A stretch of DNA of 64,000 bases, from assembly GCA_018262095.1 (NCBI GenBank), contig JAGTRW010000004.1, positions 1 to 64,000 on the forward strand, written 5' to 3'. The DNA is from Pseudomonadota bacterium. GTDB lineage: Bacteria; Pseudomonadota; Gammaproteobacteria; Burkholderiales; Rhodocyclaceae. The notes beneath the pieces were generated by a model. The model had not been told where the DNA came from and searched no databases. It saw nothing but the letters and a program-made list of their open reading frames with translations. The translations under genes were made by a program, and so were the position numbers. Positions 1 through 9,646 of the stretch are shown piece after piece. Position 1 is the stretch's first letter. Every line of letters begins with the position of its first letter.

Positions 1-479
1 CTGCGTTTCAGATTGATTGATGGAAATTCAATCTTGGCACATCGATGCCGGTTGGCTTATGCCACCTGAGGAATGTGGGAAGTCCTCTTTATAGTCATTC
101 AGGGCGTGCTGCGCGGACGACCGCAGCTCGTCGTCTTGCGGCCGTTCAGAGATTTTCGATGAAGATCCGTGGTCGCGAGCTGGAGCGGCGGCTTATCAAA
201 ACTGCTACTCACCCTCCCGACCCTGTCGAGCCGGTGATCCTTTTGAGAAGCGGACGGTCATTCAGCATTTGACGGCCTGAATGGTGGTCGCTCGTTGCAC
301 CACTCGGTGCTGACGCGCAGGGGAAATACGGAGGAAGCCGCGAACTCGAGCGGCACACCTACGCCTTTGCTTCGTATCAATGCCTCGCATGGCCTTCAAC
401 TAAGTCGGTAATCAGCAGATATTCTTGTCCAGATGAAGCCCGGCATGGGGCCAAAAAACCTGGAGCGTTTCGGCGCACG
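1..479. other. Left-edge stretch without recognisable gene
   Basis: A short open frame at 45-272 (+) would encode 75 residues, but it is Arg-rich, has no recognisable domain and no clear ribosome binding site. I see no RNA gene here. The stretch lies beyond the 3' end of the Crp/PAS/GGDEF gene. Confidence 0.4.
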
Positions 480-3041
480 TCAAGGGTTTGCTTTGGACGC
501 CTTGCGGCCAGCGACTGCTTGACTCGCGCTAAACGGGGCGACTCGCGTGTCGAATACATTGTGATTGGCTCGCGCCAGTATGAGTTCGGCGCTGGTATCC
601 TCCGCGTTCAGCGTTGAAATACCGATTTTTACGGCGATGGAAACCGTCCTGTTTTCCACCAAGACCATGACCTCGGATGTTTTCTTGTACAGGCGCTCCG
701 CAAATAATGAGGCGGTGAGCAGGCTGGTGTCCGGAAGGAGCACGGCAAATTCCTTGTCGCCAATCCGGCCGCCCGTATCTGCGGTGCGCAGTTCGCCACT
801 GAGCAGGGTGGAAAACTGCTGGAGCACGGCATCGCCTGCCGAATAGTCCATCGTTTTATCGATTTCCGTGATCTGCTCAAGTTCGATGACCAGTACGGCG
901 ACCTGACGATCGTTTCTGCGACGTATTTGCGACAGTGCTTCTTCCATTCGGACAATAAAATGCTGCCGGTTGGCGAGTCGCGTGAGCAAATCAACGCTTT
1001 CCAGACTCTGCAACTCGGCTTGCAGGCGTTTCTGTGCGGTGACATCCTCAAAAATGCCAAGTGATGCAACGTGGCCATTCCACGTCACCTGGTTGAAATA
1101 GCAATGGCAGTCAATAACCTGCCCGGATTGAGTGACGATTCGTAGGTCGGACTCTAGAGGCGCCGCTTCGCCGCGCATGCGCTGTCCATGGTCGGCAAGC
1201 GATTGGCGGCGATCGCCCTCAAGTACCAGGGACAGAAACGATTTTCCGATGCATTCGTCCGGCGAATAGCCAAATAGCTCCGCGGCTTTTTGGTTGATGT
1301 ATTTGAGGATTCCGTCCTGAGTGATGGTCACGCTCAAGGGCAGGTTTTCCATGAAACTGCGCTGTTGGCTCTCGGATTCCGACAAGGCCTGCTGCTCGCG
1401 ATGGCGTTCGGTCATGTCGCGGGCAAAGCCGACGGTGCCGACCGACTGGCCATTGATGGCAGGCGGAGATTTGTAGATCTCGAACCCGCGGTCGTGGCGG
1501 TGGACTTTGGTGATCTGCTCGCCGTTGCTGCTCTGGTCGCTAATCAAGGCTGCCTGATCCTCGGCACGGTAACGTTCGGCCTGCTCGGGCGAACCGATGT
1601 CGAAATCGGTTTTGCCGACCAGATCGTCGGCGGACGGCCGCCCTAGCTCCTGGGCTAAGGTCTTATTGACTGCCAGATAGCGACTTATATCGTCCTTGAG
1701 CCAGACATTGGACGGAAGATTGTCGATCAATGCGCGTAGGTACTCGTTTCGATCAATGAGCGCCTTTTCGATCCGTTTTTCAGACGAGATGTCGATCACC
1801 ACCATGCGGCACTCAAGCATATCCTCATCAGTTACGGCTTCAATCCGAACGATGGCTTCGGGGCGATGCTCAGTGGCACGCAGGGTAATTTCGCAACGCT
1901 TCGTGCCTTTTTTTTTGTTGAGTACATCTCCGATAAAGTGCTTGAACGTATCTTCGTATTCAGGGCTTACGGACGTTGCAAAACGATAGTGGTTCTTTTG
2001 CGAACGTTTGATGTTGAGGAGAATGGCGCCCGCCAGATTGAGATCAAGAATCGTGCCCTGACGGTCCAGCGTGAAGTAGCTGGCGGGTGAGAAATCGTAA
2101 ATATCGGCATAGCGTTCGCGCAGGGCGTCGGCTTCACTATAGGCACCCAGCAGTTCTTCCTTCTGTATTTCAAGTTCAATCTGATGGACCTGCAACTCAT
2201 GCAGACGCCGATTGCTATCGAAGCCGATGTCGTGGTTCGTTGACGAAGCTCGACGCAAGCGCGCTTCCGCGCGCCGGCGTAGCGTCGCCGGATTCGGCCA
2301 CGCCCGATCCTTGACGCGGGCCGCCGGAGCGCGGCGGAACAGATGCTCTTGTTCCTGTTTGGCGGCGGCGTAGCATTCGCAGGTGCGTGCTTCGAGGCCA
2401 GCTCGATCGATGATCGTGATATGGCCTCGGCTGTAGAGGATCAGGCCCGCCGCCTGCAACTTTACAGCGACTTCGGTAACTCCCTCTCGGCGTACCCCGA
2501 GCATTTTTGATATTCGCTCTTGGGTGATTTTGATCTGGGTTCCCGCTACACGATCAAGATAAAGCAAGAGCCAACGGCACACTTGTTGGTCGACGCTATG
2601 GTACCGAGTGCAGAACACATTTCGCGCCATCTGCGCCATCAAGAATTGCGTATACCACAGAGCAACACGTTGCAACGTCCCTTTCTGATCGAGTTCCCTG
2701 CGCATCACCTCAGCCCTCAAGCGGTAGGCGTTGCCTGGATTTTGCACATCAACACGATAAAAAGTGGAATCGCCGCCTAGTATCAGAGAGACACCGACTA
2801 TGCCTTCATTGCCGGTCATTGACCATTCGGCTAATGAACCGTTGGCGGTGGTATATATCCGGGAAACGATGCAAGTTGTCGGGAAATAGGCGTAGTCTGG
2901 TGTGTCTCCGGGCTCATAAAGAATATGTCCGCGTTCAAGGGCGACGATTTCAAGATCGTCAACGATGCGGGCATATTCCTTTGACCCAAGCGCTGCAAGA
3001 ATACGGTTCAGCTTGGGGCTTTCCGAACTGGTCGAAGGCAT
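480..3041 (-). CDS. Crp/Fnr-like sensor fused to PAS repeats and a degenerate GGDEF domain
   Basis: A signalling protein of about 853 residues. The N-terminus resembles a cyclic-nucleotide-binding domain, followed by a Crp-type winged helix (ITQERISKMLGVRREGVTEV, about residues 180-200). About three PAS modules follow (roughly 310-690), then a C-terminal GGDEF-like domain. In that last domain the signature reads GDKEF instead of GGDEF, so diguanylate cyclase activity is doubtful and it may act as a sensor or binding domain. The ATG at 3041 was preferred over the one at 3071 because AGGAG lies just upstream of it. DNA-binding Crp proteins are rarely fused to PAS-GGDEF tails; the frame is open throughout, so this is not a sequencing artefact visible here. 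The gene stands alone. The ligand and target genes cannot be told from the sequence. Confidence 0.8.
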   Translation of the reverse strand: MPSTSSESPKLNRILAALGSKEYARIVDDLEIVALERGHILYEPGDTPDYAYFPTTCIVSRIYTTANGSLAEWSMTGNEGIVGVSLILGGDSTFYRVDVQNPGNAYRLRAEVMRRELDQKGTLQRVALWYTQFLMAQMARNVFCTRYHSVDQQVCRWLLLYLDRVAGTQIKITQERISKMLGVRREGVTEVAVKLQAAGLILYSRGHITIIDRAGLEARTCECYAAAKQEQEHLFRRAPAARVKDRAWPNPATLRRRAEARLRRASSTNHDIGFDSNRRLHELQVHQIELEIQKEELLGAYSEADALRERYADIYDFSPASYFTLDRQGTILDLNLAGAILLNIKRSQKNHYRFATSVSPEYEDTFKHFIGDVLNKKKGTKRCEITLRATEHRPEAIVRIEAVTDEDMLECRMVVIDISSEKRIEKALIDRNEYLRALIDNLPSNVWLKDDISRYLAVNKTLAQELGRPSADDLVGKTDFDIGSPEQAERYRAEDQAALISDQSSNGEQITKVHRHDRGFEIYKSPPAINGQSVGTVGFARDMTERHREQQALSESESQQRSFMENLPLSVTITQDGILKYINQKAAELFGYSPDECIGKSFLSLVLEGDRRQSLADHGQRMRGEAAPLESDLRIVTQSGQVIDCHCYFNQVTWNGHVASLGIFEDVTAQKRLQAELQSLESVDLLTRLANRQHFIVRMEEALSQIRRRNDRQVAVLVIELEQITEIDKTMDYSAGDAVLQQFSTLLSGELRTADTGGRIGDKEFAVLLPDTSLLTASLFAERLYKKTSEVMVLVENRTVSIAVKIGISTLNAEDTSAELILARANHNVFDTRVAPFSASQAVAGRKASKANP

Positions 3042-3849
3042 TAGATCTCCTATGAGCGCACCAACTTTCAAGCCACACTATGGCAAGTCTATGAAGAACT
3101 CTGGGCAATGACCGCTCTTTCGCCCAAAGACGTAACACTCATGTTGAAGCGTATGGTTGGTCGATTGTTCAAGTTAGATTTGGTCATCACCGCGTCGGCT
3201 CTCCTACGGAAGAGCGAGAAGACCAGCCTGCAACGGCCCGCCATGGGCAATTGTCAGTTCAAAAACTGGCCCTGACCGATTGAAGAAGAGATCGGAACCG
3301 GCGTGCCTCCCCCCGCCCAGGGGCGGGGTTAGGGGTGGGGGATTCTTGACGTCCGGCAGACAGAGGGCTCCAGTCAATGACGTTGGCACCCACTCGAAAT
3401 TCAAAAGAGCCGAAATTGAGATCATCGGCACAAACTCGCAAGATAGCCAACTAGAATGGCGACGTTGCATCAACGCCTCGCGATTTTTCGTCGACGCGAA
3501 GGTGGCTCAGCATCGCAGGTGCTCGGGCCGTGGGCGCACAGGTGAGATGCAGTAAGCGTTGCTCTGGCGCTGGTGAATTTCGCCCGGTCTCATCGTGAGC
3601 CGCCCGATTGCGTGACTTGAGTGCGGCTCCAAGAATCGCGCGGGTTAAATTTTAGTTTTTTGCGCAGCATAAGGGCAGATTTTCCTGTCGTCCAATACAG
3701 TTTGGGTACCTTAGCGAGTCTGACTTGGTCGCATGGTTGAAGTTCCTGCGACGATATATATCAGCGTAAATATCTCCCGGAAAAGCTCCGGACATTAGGT
3801 CGTGAGCCGCTCAAAGCGGCCATCCGCGGGCCTCCTGCTCGGTGGCTAC
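3042..3849. other. Gene-poor stretch with a GC-rich repeat
   Basis: No credible coding sequence in about 800 bases. Open frames here run through a GC-rich hairpin near 3311-3340 and have no domain. With the transposase and rpoN remnants just downstream, this looks like a decayed region. Confidence 0.5.
3311..3340. repeat. GC-rich palindromic intergenic repeat
   Basis: CCCCGCCC (3311-3318) and GGGCGGGG (3321-3328) form a perfect 8-bp stem with a two-base loop, followed by TTAGGGGTGGGG. Elements of this type, read in one frame as PPPLTPPLGGG, are common dispersed intergenic repeats in bacteria. No second copy was seen in this window. Confidence 0.5.
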
Positions 3850-3948
3850 TTAGCTCCACAGGCCGAGCTGGTCCAGCCGCTCGTCCCCGTGCTCCTGCTT
3901 CTTGATGTACTCCCGTACGACCGCTTGATCCTGACCGACTTTGGCATC
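3850..3948 (-). pseudogene. C-terminal remnant of an IS200-like transposase
   Basis: The minus strand reads about 32 codons, beginning DAKVGQDQAVVREYIKKQ and ending in LDQLGLWS and a stop at 3850. This resembles the end of Y1 (IS200/IS605-type) transposases, where a GRDEAVVRAYI-like segment is followed by a Q/E-rich tail. The rest of the gene is missing: upstream the frame meets a stop within a few codons, at the junction with the rpoN fragment. The family assignment is from memory of the motif. Confidence 0.4.
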
Positions 3949-3966
3949 CGCGCAGATCGATCAGAC

Positions 3967-4269
3967 CTATTGGTGACGCCGTTCTGCCGTCTCGATGCGC
4001 AGTTGTTGGCGGTGCTTGGTGACCGTCCGGCGAGCTACGATCAATCCCCGGCGCGCAAGTTGCCGGGTGATTTCCGGGTCTGAGATCGCTGCGCAAGGGC
4101 GCTCGCTGGCGATCATGTCCTTGATCAGTCCGCGAATCGCGGTCGCTGAACATTCACCGCCGCTGCTGGTGACCATCGCGCGCGAGAAGAAATATTTGAG
4201 TTCAAAGACGCCGATCGGCATGGCCATGAACTTGTTGTTGGTGACCCTCTCCTCCTTCTTGTCAGACAA
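3967..4269 (-). pseudogene. rpoN: Truncated rpoN: C-terminal DNA-binding part of sigma-54
   Basis: The open frame of 100 codons matches only the last fifth of RNA polymerase sigma-54. It starts near ERVTNNKFMAMPIGVFELKY, continues through GGECSATAIRGLIKDMI, and includes the RpoN box as ARRTVTKHRQ (usual ARRTVAKYRE). This box normally contacts the -24 promoter element. The N-terminal activator-interaction region and the core-binding domain are absent, so it cannot be a working sigma factor. In complete loci hpf/raiA usually follows; here the gene is followed by a transposase remnant. The fragment probably marks an old recombination or insertion event, and an intact rpoN presumably exists elsewhere. 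A short DNA-binding peptide is formally possible, but no ribosome binding site supports this. Confidence 0.75.
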
Positions 4270-4329
4270 GAACGTGGATCAGCTTGCTGCTACGTAAAAA
4301 GCAATTTGGCGATCAACCAAAAATTACGG

Positions 4330-4740
4330 CTAGCGCTGATTTTTCGTAGCGTCGTTCGCCGCCTGATCGAGCCGCTGTGCGAACACCTCCTTGGCCGCGA
4401 ACAGCCCGTTGAGTGCCGCTGGAAATCCCGCATAGACGGCCATTTGCATGATCACTTCGACGATCTCCTGTTCCGCGCAACCGACGTTGCGCGCGCCGTG
4501 AATATGCACCTTGAGCTGCGGCGCGGCGTTGCCCATCGCGGTCAAGGCCGCGACGACAGCCAGTTCCCTGGTCTTGAGGTCAAGACCAGGGCGCGAATAG
4601 ATGTCGCCGAAGGGAAATTCGATGAGCAGTCGGGCAAAATCAGGCGCGATGTCGCGCAGGCTGTCGACGACATTTTCCCCGGCCTGTCCGTCGATTTCCT
4701 TGAGCTTTTCCCAGCCGCGCAGATAGCGTTCGTCATTCAT
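4330..4740 (-). CDS. Carboxymuconolactone decarboxylase family protein
   Basis: A 136-residue protein of the CMD/AhpD-like fold. The central part ([20 protein letters not shown], followed by [22 protein letters not shown]) carries the helical core and the conserved H-x-x-x-A-x-x-x-G-x-x-x-x-E-I pattern. A single Cys lies in NVGCAEQE rather than a CxxC pair, which favours a decarboxylase-like over a peroxidase-like member. The ATG at 4740 is preceded by AAAGGAGA; an in-frame ATG at 4839 would run into the divergent LysR gene and was rejected. It is transcribed away from the LysR gene, which probably controls it. The substrate is unknown. Confidence 0.8.
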   Translation of the reverse strand: MNDERYLRGWEKLKEIDGQAGENVVDSLRDIAPDFARLLIEFPFGDIYSRPGLDLKTRELAVVAALTAMGNAAPQLKVHIHGARNVGCAEQEIVEVIMQMAVYAGFPAALNGLFAAKEVFAQRLDQAANDATKNQR

Positions 4741-4813
4741 GGTGTTCTCCTTTCGTTGAGTGGAGAACGCACGATAGGTCTTGTTTCGGCAGCCGGCCAA
4801 TACCGTTTGTGTG

Positions 4814-4828
4814 ATACCTTTTCGGTAT
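4814..4828. promoter_or_regulatory. Possible LysR-type operator
   Basis: ATACC and GGTAT form an inverted repeat with a five-base spacer and fit the T-N11-A pattern of LysR-family boxes. It sits in the divergent gap and overlaps the proposed LysR start codon, consistent with autoregulation. An extra ATACC lies 14 bases upstream. Confidence 0.45.
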
Positions 4829-5732
4829 GAACAATTCAATCGACCTGCGACAGTTTCGCTATTTCCTGGCGCTTAGCGAAGAACTCAATTTCGGCCGCGC
4901 GGCGCTGCGCCTGCACCTCTCGCAACCGCCGCTGAGCCGCCAAATCCGCCTGTTGGAAGATCGCTTGGGCGTTGATCTCTTCGTGCGCGGCAGTTCGGGC
5001 GTGACGCTCAGCGAAGCCGGCACGGCCTTTCTGCCGGAGGTGCGAAAAACCCTGGCGCAAGCGGAAAGAGCGGTGGCAGCCGCCAGGAATGTGCGCAGCG
5101 CCGTGGGCGGCCAGTTTGTCGTCGGCTACACGACGGTATTCGACCGCAGCGCGATCCCCGACGTTTTCGACCGCTTGCGCCAGAGCTTCCCAAACTGGCG
5201 CTTCGTCGCCAAGGGCAAGCATTCGATCAGCCTGGTTCGCGAAGTCAAGAACGCAACGATGGACGCCGCCTTCATCGGCTTGCACACCGAAACCCGCGGC
5301 CTGACTCAAGAAGTAATTCATCAGGCGCCGCTGCTGGTCGCCTTGTCAGCCAAACATCCGCTGGCCAAAAAGCGCCGGCTTGGCTTCGACGACCTGCGCG
5401 CTGAGCCGATGTTCTGGTTCGAGCGCCGGCTCAATCCGGGCTTCTACGATCACTGTCAGGCCTATTTCGAGCAGATCGATTTCAAGCCCAAGATCCTCCC
5501 CGAACCGCCCGAGCATCACCTGCTGCTCGGGCTGATTGCCGAGGGGCAGGGCGTCGCGCTGATCTCGTCGTCGCTGCGCGAGGTCAAGCGCCAGGGCGTC
5601 GTTTTCCGCGCGCTCAAGGAAGAGTCCAATGCCTTGACGATGGGGATCGCCGTCGCCTACGCGCCGAACAATCGATCGGCGGTGCTGTCGGCCTTCCTCG
5701 AACTGGTGCGCAGCCCGCCAGCCGGGACTTAA
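4827..5732 (+). CDS. LysR-family transcriptional regulator
   Basis: A 301-residue regulator with the typical N-terminal winged helix-turn-helix ([20 protein letters not shown], then [20 protein letters not shown], residues about 6-50) and a C-terminal periplasmic-binding-protein-like effector domain (about 90-295). The length is normal for the family. The ATG lies inside a GGTATG that is part of a likely operator, and no strong Shine-Dalgarno sequence precedes it; no better start is visible. It is divergent from the carboxymuconolactone decarboxylase-like gene, the usual layout for a LysR regulator and its target. The inducer is unknown, perhaps an aromatic or lactone compound. Confidence 0.88.
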   Translation: MNNSIDLRQFRYFLALSEELNFGRAALRLHLSQPPLSRQIRLLEDRLGVDLFVRGSSGVTLSEAGTAFLPEVRKTLAQAERAVAAARNVRSAVGGQFVVGYTTVFDRSAIPDVFDRLRQSFPNWRFVAKGKHSISLVREVKNATMDAAFIGLHTETRGLTQEVIHQAPLLVALSAKHPLAKKRRLGFDDLRAEPMFWFERRLNPGFYDHCQAYFEQIDFKPKILPEPPEHHLLLGLIAEGQGVALISSSLREVKRQGVVFRALKEESNALTMGIAVAYAPNNRSAVLSAFLELVRSPPAGT

Positions 5733-6145
5733 TCGGCGACGCGGCTGTCGATCTTGATGTCGGACTGCAGCGTGCGGTACATCGGGCACTTGTTGGCGAT
5801 TTCGAGCAGGCGCGCTCGCTGCTCAAGGGAGAGCTCGCCTTCGAGCGTGATGATCCGCTCGATGCGATCGACGCGCTGGCCGTCGACGTCGATTTTCTCG
5901 TGCGTCAACGCGACGCTGACGTGGGTCAGCGGCAGATCCTTGCGTTCGGCGTACATGCGCAGCGTGATCGCAGTACAGCTGCCGAGCGCCGCGAGCAGGA
6001 AATCGAAGGGCGCGAGCCCCGCATCGTCGCCGTCGGCGGCGAGCGGCTCGTCGGCGATCAGCGTGTGGCGTCCGCTGCTGACCGTCTGTTGATAGCGGCC
6101 CAGGCCGTTCTCGCTGACCGTCAATGTTGTCGGTGAATCATGCAT
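5729..6145 (-). CDS. OsmC/Ohr family protein
   Basis: A 138-residue OsmC-like protein. The conserved core reads ADEPLAADGDDAGLAPFDFL followed by LAALGSCTAITLRMYAERK, with one redox-type Cys in LGSCTA; a second Cys lies near KCPMYRTL. These positions match the two cysteines used by OsmC/Ohr hydroperoxide reductases. Members usually detoxify organic hydroperoxides, but broader OsmC-like proteins such as YhfA have no settled function, and this sequence is closer to that group. The ATG at 6145 has AAGGAC upstream. It ends convergently with, and overlaps by four bases, the LysR gene. It follows mnmH by 35 bases on the same strand and may share its transcript. Confidence 0.82.
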   Translation of the reverse strand: MHDSPTTLTVSENGLGRYQQTVSSGRHTLIADEPLAADGDDAGLAPFDFLLAALGSCTAITLRMYAERKDLPLTHVSVALTHEKIDVDGQRVDRIERIITLEGELSLEQRARLLEIANKCPMYRTLQSDIKIDSRVAD

Positions 6146-6180
6146 GGCATCGTCCTTTTCGGGGTGGGCTGCGGATTGAT

Positions 6181-7257
6181 TTACGCTGCGGCGATCCGGC
6201 ATGCCAGCGCGTCGATTCCGGCTGGCGTCAGGTCATCGCTGGTGAAGGTCGTCGGCGCGCCAAAACCGGCAAAGTTGCGATTCTGCGAGCGCCGATAGAG
6301 CGGGTCATAGTGCAGTTCGAGCAACTCGACGACCAGCGTCCGCCAAGTCCCCTGGTTCGCATAGTCCTGCCAGCGCGCGATCGTTTCACGGCTTTGCAGC
6401 TTGCTCAGCACGTCGAGTCGCGAGTTGAACCAGTCCGGATCCTTGAGGAAGTAATCGTAGTCGCGCAGCAGGAAATCGACGCGCGCTGCAAAGTCCGCTT
6501 CGATCGTGATGCACTCGCCGTCGCGCAAGCGCTCGAGCAGCGCGTTGGGCAACTGGATGCTGCCGATGCGCCGGCTTTCCGCCTCGGCGTACACCGGGCG
6601 GTGCGGATCGATTCCTTGCAGCGCGACGAGCAGATTGGTTTCGAAGGATTTTTGCGACGGTTGCGGGCAGCCGGGCAGCACGCCGAGTACCGAACCCTTG
6701 TGGCAGGCGATCTCCTCGAGGTCGAGCACCTGCGCGCCGCGGCTCGCCAGCGATTGCAGCACACGGCTCTTGCCGCTGCCGGTGGCGCCGCAGATCACCT
6801 TGAAGGTCAGCTGCGGCGGCAATCTTTCGAGCTCGGCGATGACCTGGCCGCGATAGTTCTTGTAGCCGCCTTCGAGTTGCTGGGCGTCCCAGCCGATGCG
6901 CCGGAAGACATGCGTCATCGCGCCGCTGCGTTGCCCGCCGCGCCAGCAGACGATCAGCGGTCGCCAGGTCTTGGGCCGGTCGATGAAGCGTTGGCGCAGG
7001 TGGCGAGCGATGTTCTCGGCGACGTAGGCGGCGCCGATCTTCTTGGCGGCAAAAGGCGAGACCTGCTTGTAGAGCGTGCCGACCTCGACGCGCTGTTCGT
7101 TGTCGAGCACCGGGCAGTTGATCGAGCCGGGGATGTGATCGTCGGCGAACTCAGCCGGGGTTCGCACATCGATGATTTCTTCGAACTGGCGATAGTCTTC
7201 GATTTGCCCAATGCTGGCGATGCCTTGCCTCATGCCGTTATTTCCCATAGCGCTCAT
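6181..7257 (-). CDS. mnmH: tRNA 2-selenouridine synthase
   Basis: A 358-residue protein that replaces sulfur by selenium at the wobble 2-thiouridine of tRNAs for Lys, Glu and Gln, using selenophosphate. The N-terminal rhodanese domain (residues 15-140) has the reactive loop CWRGGQRSG, and the second domain has a P-loop, GATGSGKS (about 155-165). This arrangement and length are those of MnmH/SelU (YbbB). Its ATG overlaps the tesA stop as ATGA, indicating translational coupling. In E. coli ybbB also lies near tesA and ybbA. Presence of the enzyme implies a selD gene elsewhere in the genome. Confidence 0.93.
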   Translation of the reverse strand: MSAMGNNGMRQGIASIGQIEDYRQFEEIIDVRTPAEFADDHIPGSINCPVLDNEQRVEVGTLYKQVSPFAAKKIGAAYVAENIARHLRQRFIDRPKTWRPLIVCWRGGQRSGAMTHVFRRIGWDAQQLEGGYKNYRGQVIAELERLPPQLTFKVICGATGSGKSRVLQSLASRGAQVLDLEEIACHKGSVLGVLPGCPQPSQKSFETNLLVALQGIDPHRPVYAEAESRRIGSIQLPNALLERLRDGECITIEADFAARVDFLLRDYDYFLKDPDWFNSRLDVLSKLQSRETIARWQDYANQGTWRTLVVELLELHYDPLYRRSQNRNFAGFGAPTTFTSDDLTPAGIDALACRIAAA

Positions 7258-7869
7258 CTTAACAGCGGTTCGAGGCCAGCCCAGACATTGTCGAGCAGAC
7301 GCGGCTGCGCCTCGGCGGTCGGGTGCAGGTTGTCGGCCTGGAAGAACTGCGGCTGATCGGCGATGCCGTCGAGCAGGAAGTCGACGAGCGCCGCTTTTCG
7401 ATTCTTGGCGATCTCGCCGAAAGCCTTGTGGAACTGCACCGCATAAGCGCCGTAATTGGGTGGCAAGCGCTGGCCGACGATCAACACGCGCGCGCCCTTG
7501 GCCTGCGCGCTGGCGGTCATCGTCGTCAGGTTGTCGCGCAGCGTCGCGATCGGTAGCCCGCGCAGACCGTCGTTGGCGCCCAGCGCGACGATCACGATCG
7601 CCGGCGCGTATTTGTCGAGCGCCGCCGGCAGACGCGCGCGGCCGCCGCTCGTGGTTTCTCCCGAGACGCTGGCGTTGACGACGTTATAATCGAGCCGCTT
7701 GTGCTCAAGTCGTTTGGCCAGCAGCGTCGGCCACGCGAGCTCCTGGCGAATGCCGTAGCCGGCCGACAGCGAGTCGCCGAAAACGAGAATGGTCTTGGCC
7801 GCCTGCGCCGCCGGCGCGAGACAGCCCAGGCAGAGCAGTAGCAGGCAGGATACGAATGGAAAGCGGGAA

Positions 7870-7886
<17 letters not shown>
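7254..7886 (-). CDS. tesA: Periplasmic SGNH esterase, TesA type
   Basis: A 210-residue GDSL/SGNH hydrolase with a signal peptide (hydrophobic run followed by AAQA-AK near residue 29). Catalytic blocks are visible: GDSLSAGYG with the nucleophilic Ser, the Gly in VSGETTSGG, GANDG with the oxyanion Asn, and DNLHPTAEAQ with the Asp and His. This matches multifunctional acyl-CoA thioesterase I / protease I / lysophospholipase L1. It acts in the periplasm on acyl esters or thioesters. It lies head-to-head with the ybbA-like gene, whose start region it overlaps, and is followed by mnmH with a four-base overlap. Confidence 0.92.
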
Positions 7887-8586
<700 letters not shown>

Positions 8587-8620
8587 CGGCAGCGCATGGA
8601 TACCAAGGGAGCTTACTGAC

Positions 8621-9604
8621 ATGATCTGGATTCACCATCGCTTAAGTTGCAGCGTCGCTGCATTCGCCTGGCTGTCTTTCGGCTTGCCGGCGGTCAGCCT
8701 GGCGGCCGACTCGATGGCCGATGCCGGCAACTGGTCGGTCGACCTGGTGAGCAAGCGCTACACCGGCAGCCATACCTCGTATGAATTCGGCAATCCCGAG
8801 CCGCCGATGCAGGCGCCGCTCAGCCGGCTTGAGTTTCCGATGAACGCGTGGTTCGGCGGGCTGGCCGTTGCCGGCCGCTTCGACCGGTTTGCGGTGAGCG
8901 GCGAAATCCTGCGCAATATTTCGAGCTCGTCGTCCGACGTGTTCAAGGATTCGGACTGGACGGGAGAGAAATCGCCGCCTTCGGTCAAGGACGTCTATTC
9001 GGAGGCGGGCATGCGCATCGAACCGAGCTACATGGCGCGCCTCGACGTCGATATGCGGGTCAGCGACTGGGCCGGTTTGCCCGCGTGGCTGGATATTCGG
9101 CCGGTCATCGGCGTGCGTTGGCAGGATCTCAACTTTGTCGCGCACGACGGCGTTCAGAGCTATCCCGCCCAGCCGGGGTCGGCGGTGGATGCCTATCCGG
9201 GCGATGCGATCCGCTTTAATCAGACGTATTGGCAGTATTTCCTGGGCGCGCGAATGGCCTACGACTTGGGGCGGCACGTCGATCTGCCTGGCTTGAAACT
9301 GAGCAGCCAGATCGACTGGGCGTACGTGACGGGCGACAACACGGATCATCACCTGTTGCGACCGGGGCGGCGAATGACCTATGAAGACACGCGGGGCAGC
9401 GCCTGGCATGCCATCGTCGGGCTGGCGGCGCCGCTCGCCAAGGACGTCAACCTGGGGTTGTCGTTCGAGTACCTGCGAATCGAGAGCACGGGAACGCACC
9501 GCTGGACCGACAGCCTGGCCAACGCCGACCTGAGCTGGGACAACGGCGTCAAGGTCTGGTCGGAGCAAAAGAGCGTCAACCTCAACCTGCAATACGTCTT
9601 CTAG
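8621..9604 (+). CDS. Omptin-family outer-membrane protease
   Basis: A 327-residue outer-membrane beta-barrel with a signal peptide ending near SLAAD (residue 30) and a C-terminal aromatic-rich strand ending in QYVF, typical of BAM substrates. Omptin marks can be seen: DSDW (Asp110, Asp112), matching the DQDW pair of OmpT, and GDNTDHH (Asp242, His244) followed by PGRRMTY, matching the DNDEH and PGKRITY region of OmpT. All four catalytic positions seem kept. Omptins cleave between dibasic residues at the cell surface. The length fits once the signal is counted. It follows the ybbA-like gene by 34 bases but the two are probably unrelated in function. Identification rests on motifs only. Confidence 0.75.
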   Translation: MIWIHHRLSCSVAAFAWLSFGLPAVSLAADSMADAGNWSVDLVSKRYTGSHTSYEFGNPEPPMQAPLSRLEFPMNAWFGGLAVAGRFDRFAVSGEILRNISSSSSDVFKDSDWTGEKSPPSVKDVYSEAGMRIEPSYMARLDVDMRVSDWAGLPAWLDIRPVIGVRWQDLNFVAHDGVQSYPAQPGSAVDAYPGDAIRFNQTYWQYFLGARMAYDLGRHVDLPGLKLSSQIDWAYVTGDNTDHHLLRPGRRMTYEDTRGSAWHAIVGLAAPLAKDVNLGLSFEYLRIESTGTHRWTDSLANADLSWDNGVKVWSEQKSVNLNLQYVF

Positions 9605-9646
9605 GCGGCGGCGCGTTGCCGCGTCCGCCGGCCTTCGGCGCCGGCT

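Noticed and set aside
3311-3340. Possible G-quadruplex promoter element
   Set aside because: The G runs are better explained by a palindromic dispersed repeat, and no gene starts close by.
3204-3473. 89-codon minus-strand frame containing PPPLTPPLGGG
   Set aside because: It is a translation through the GC-rich intergenic repeat, not a protein.
6124-7356. 410-codon plus-strand frame
   Set aside because: Complement of mnmH, which has clear catalytic motifs; the plus-strand product has none.
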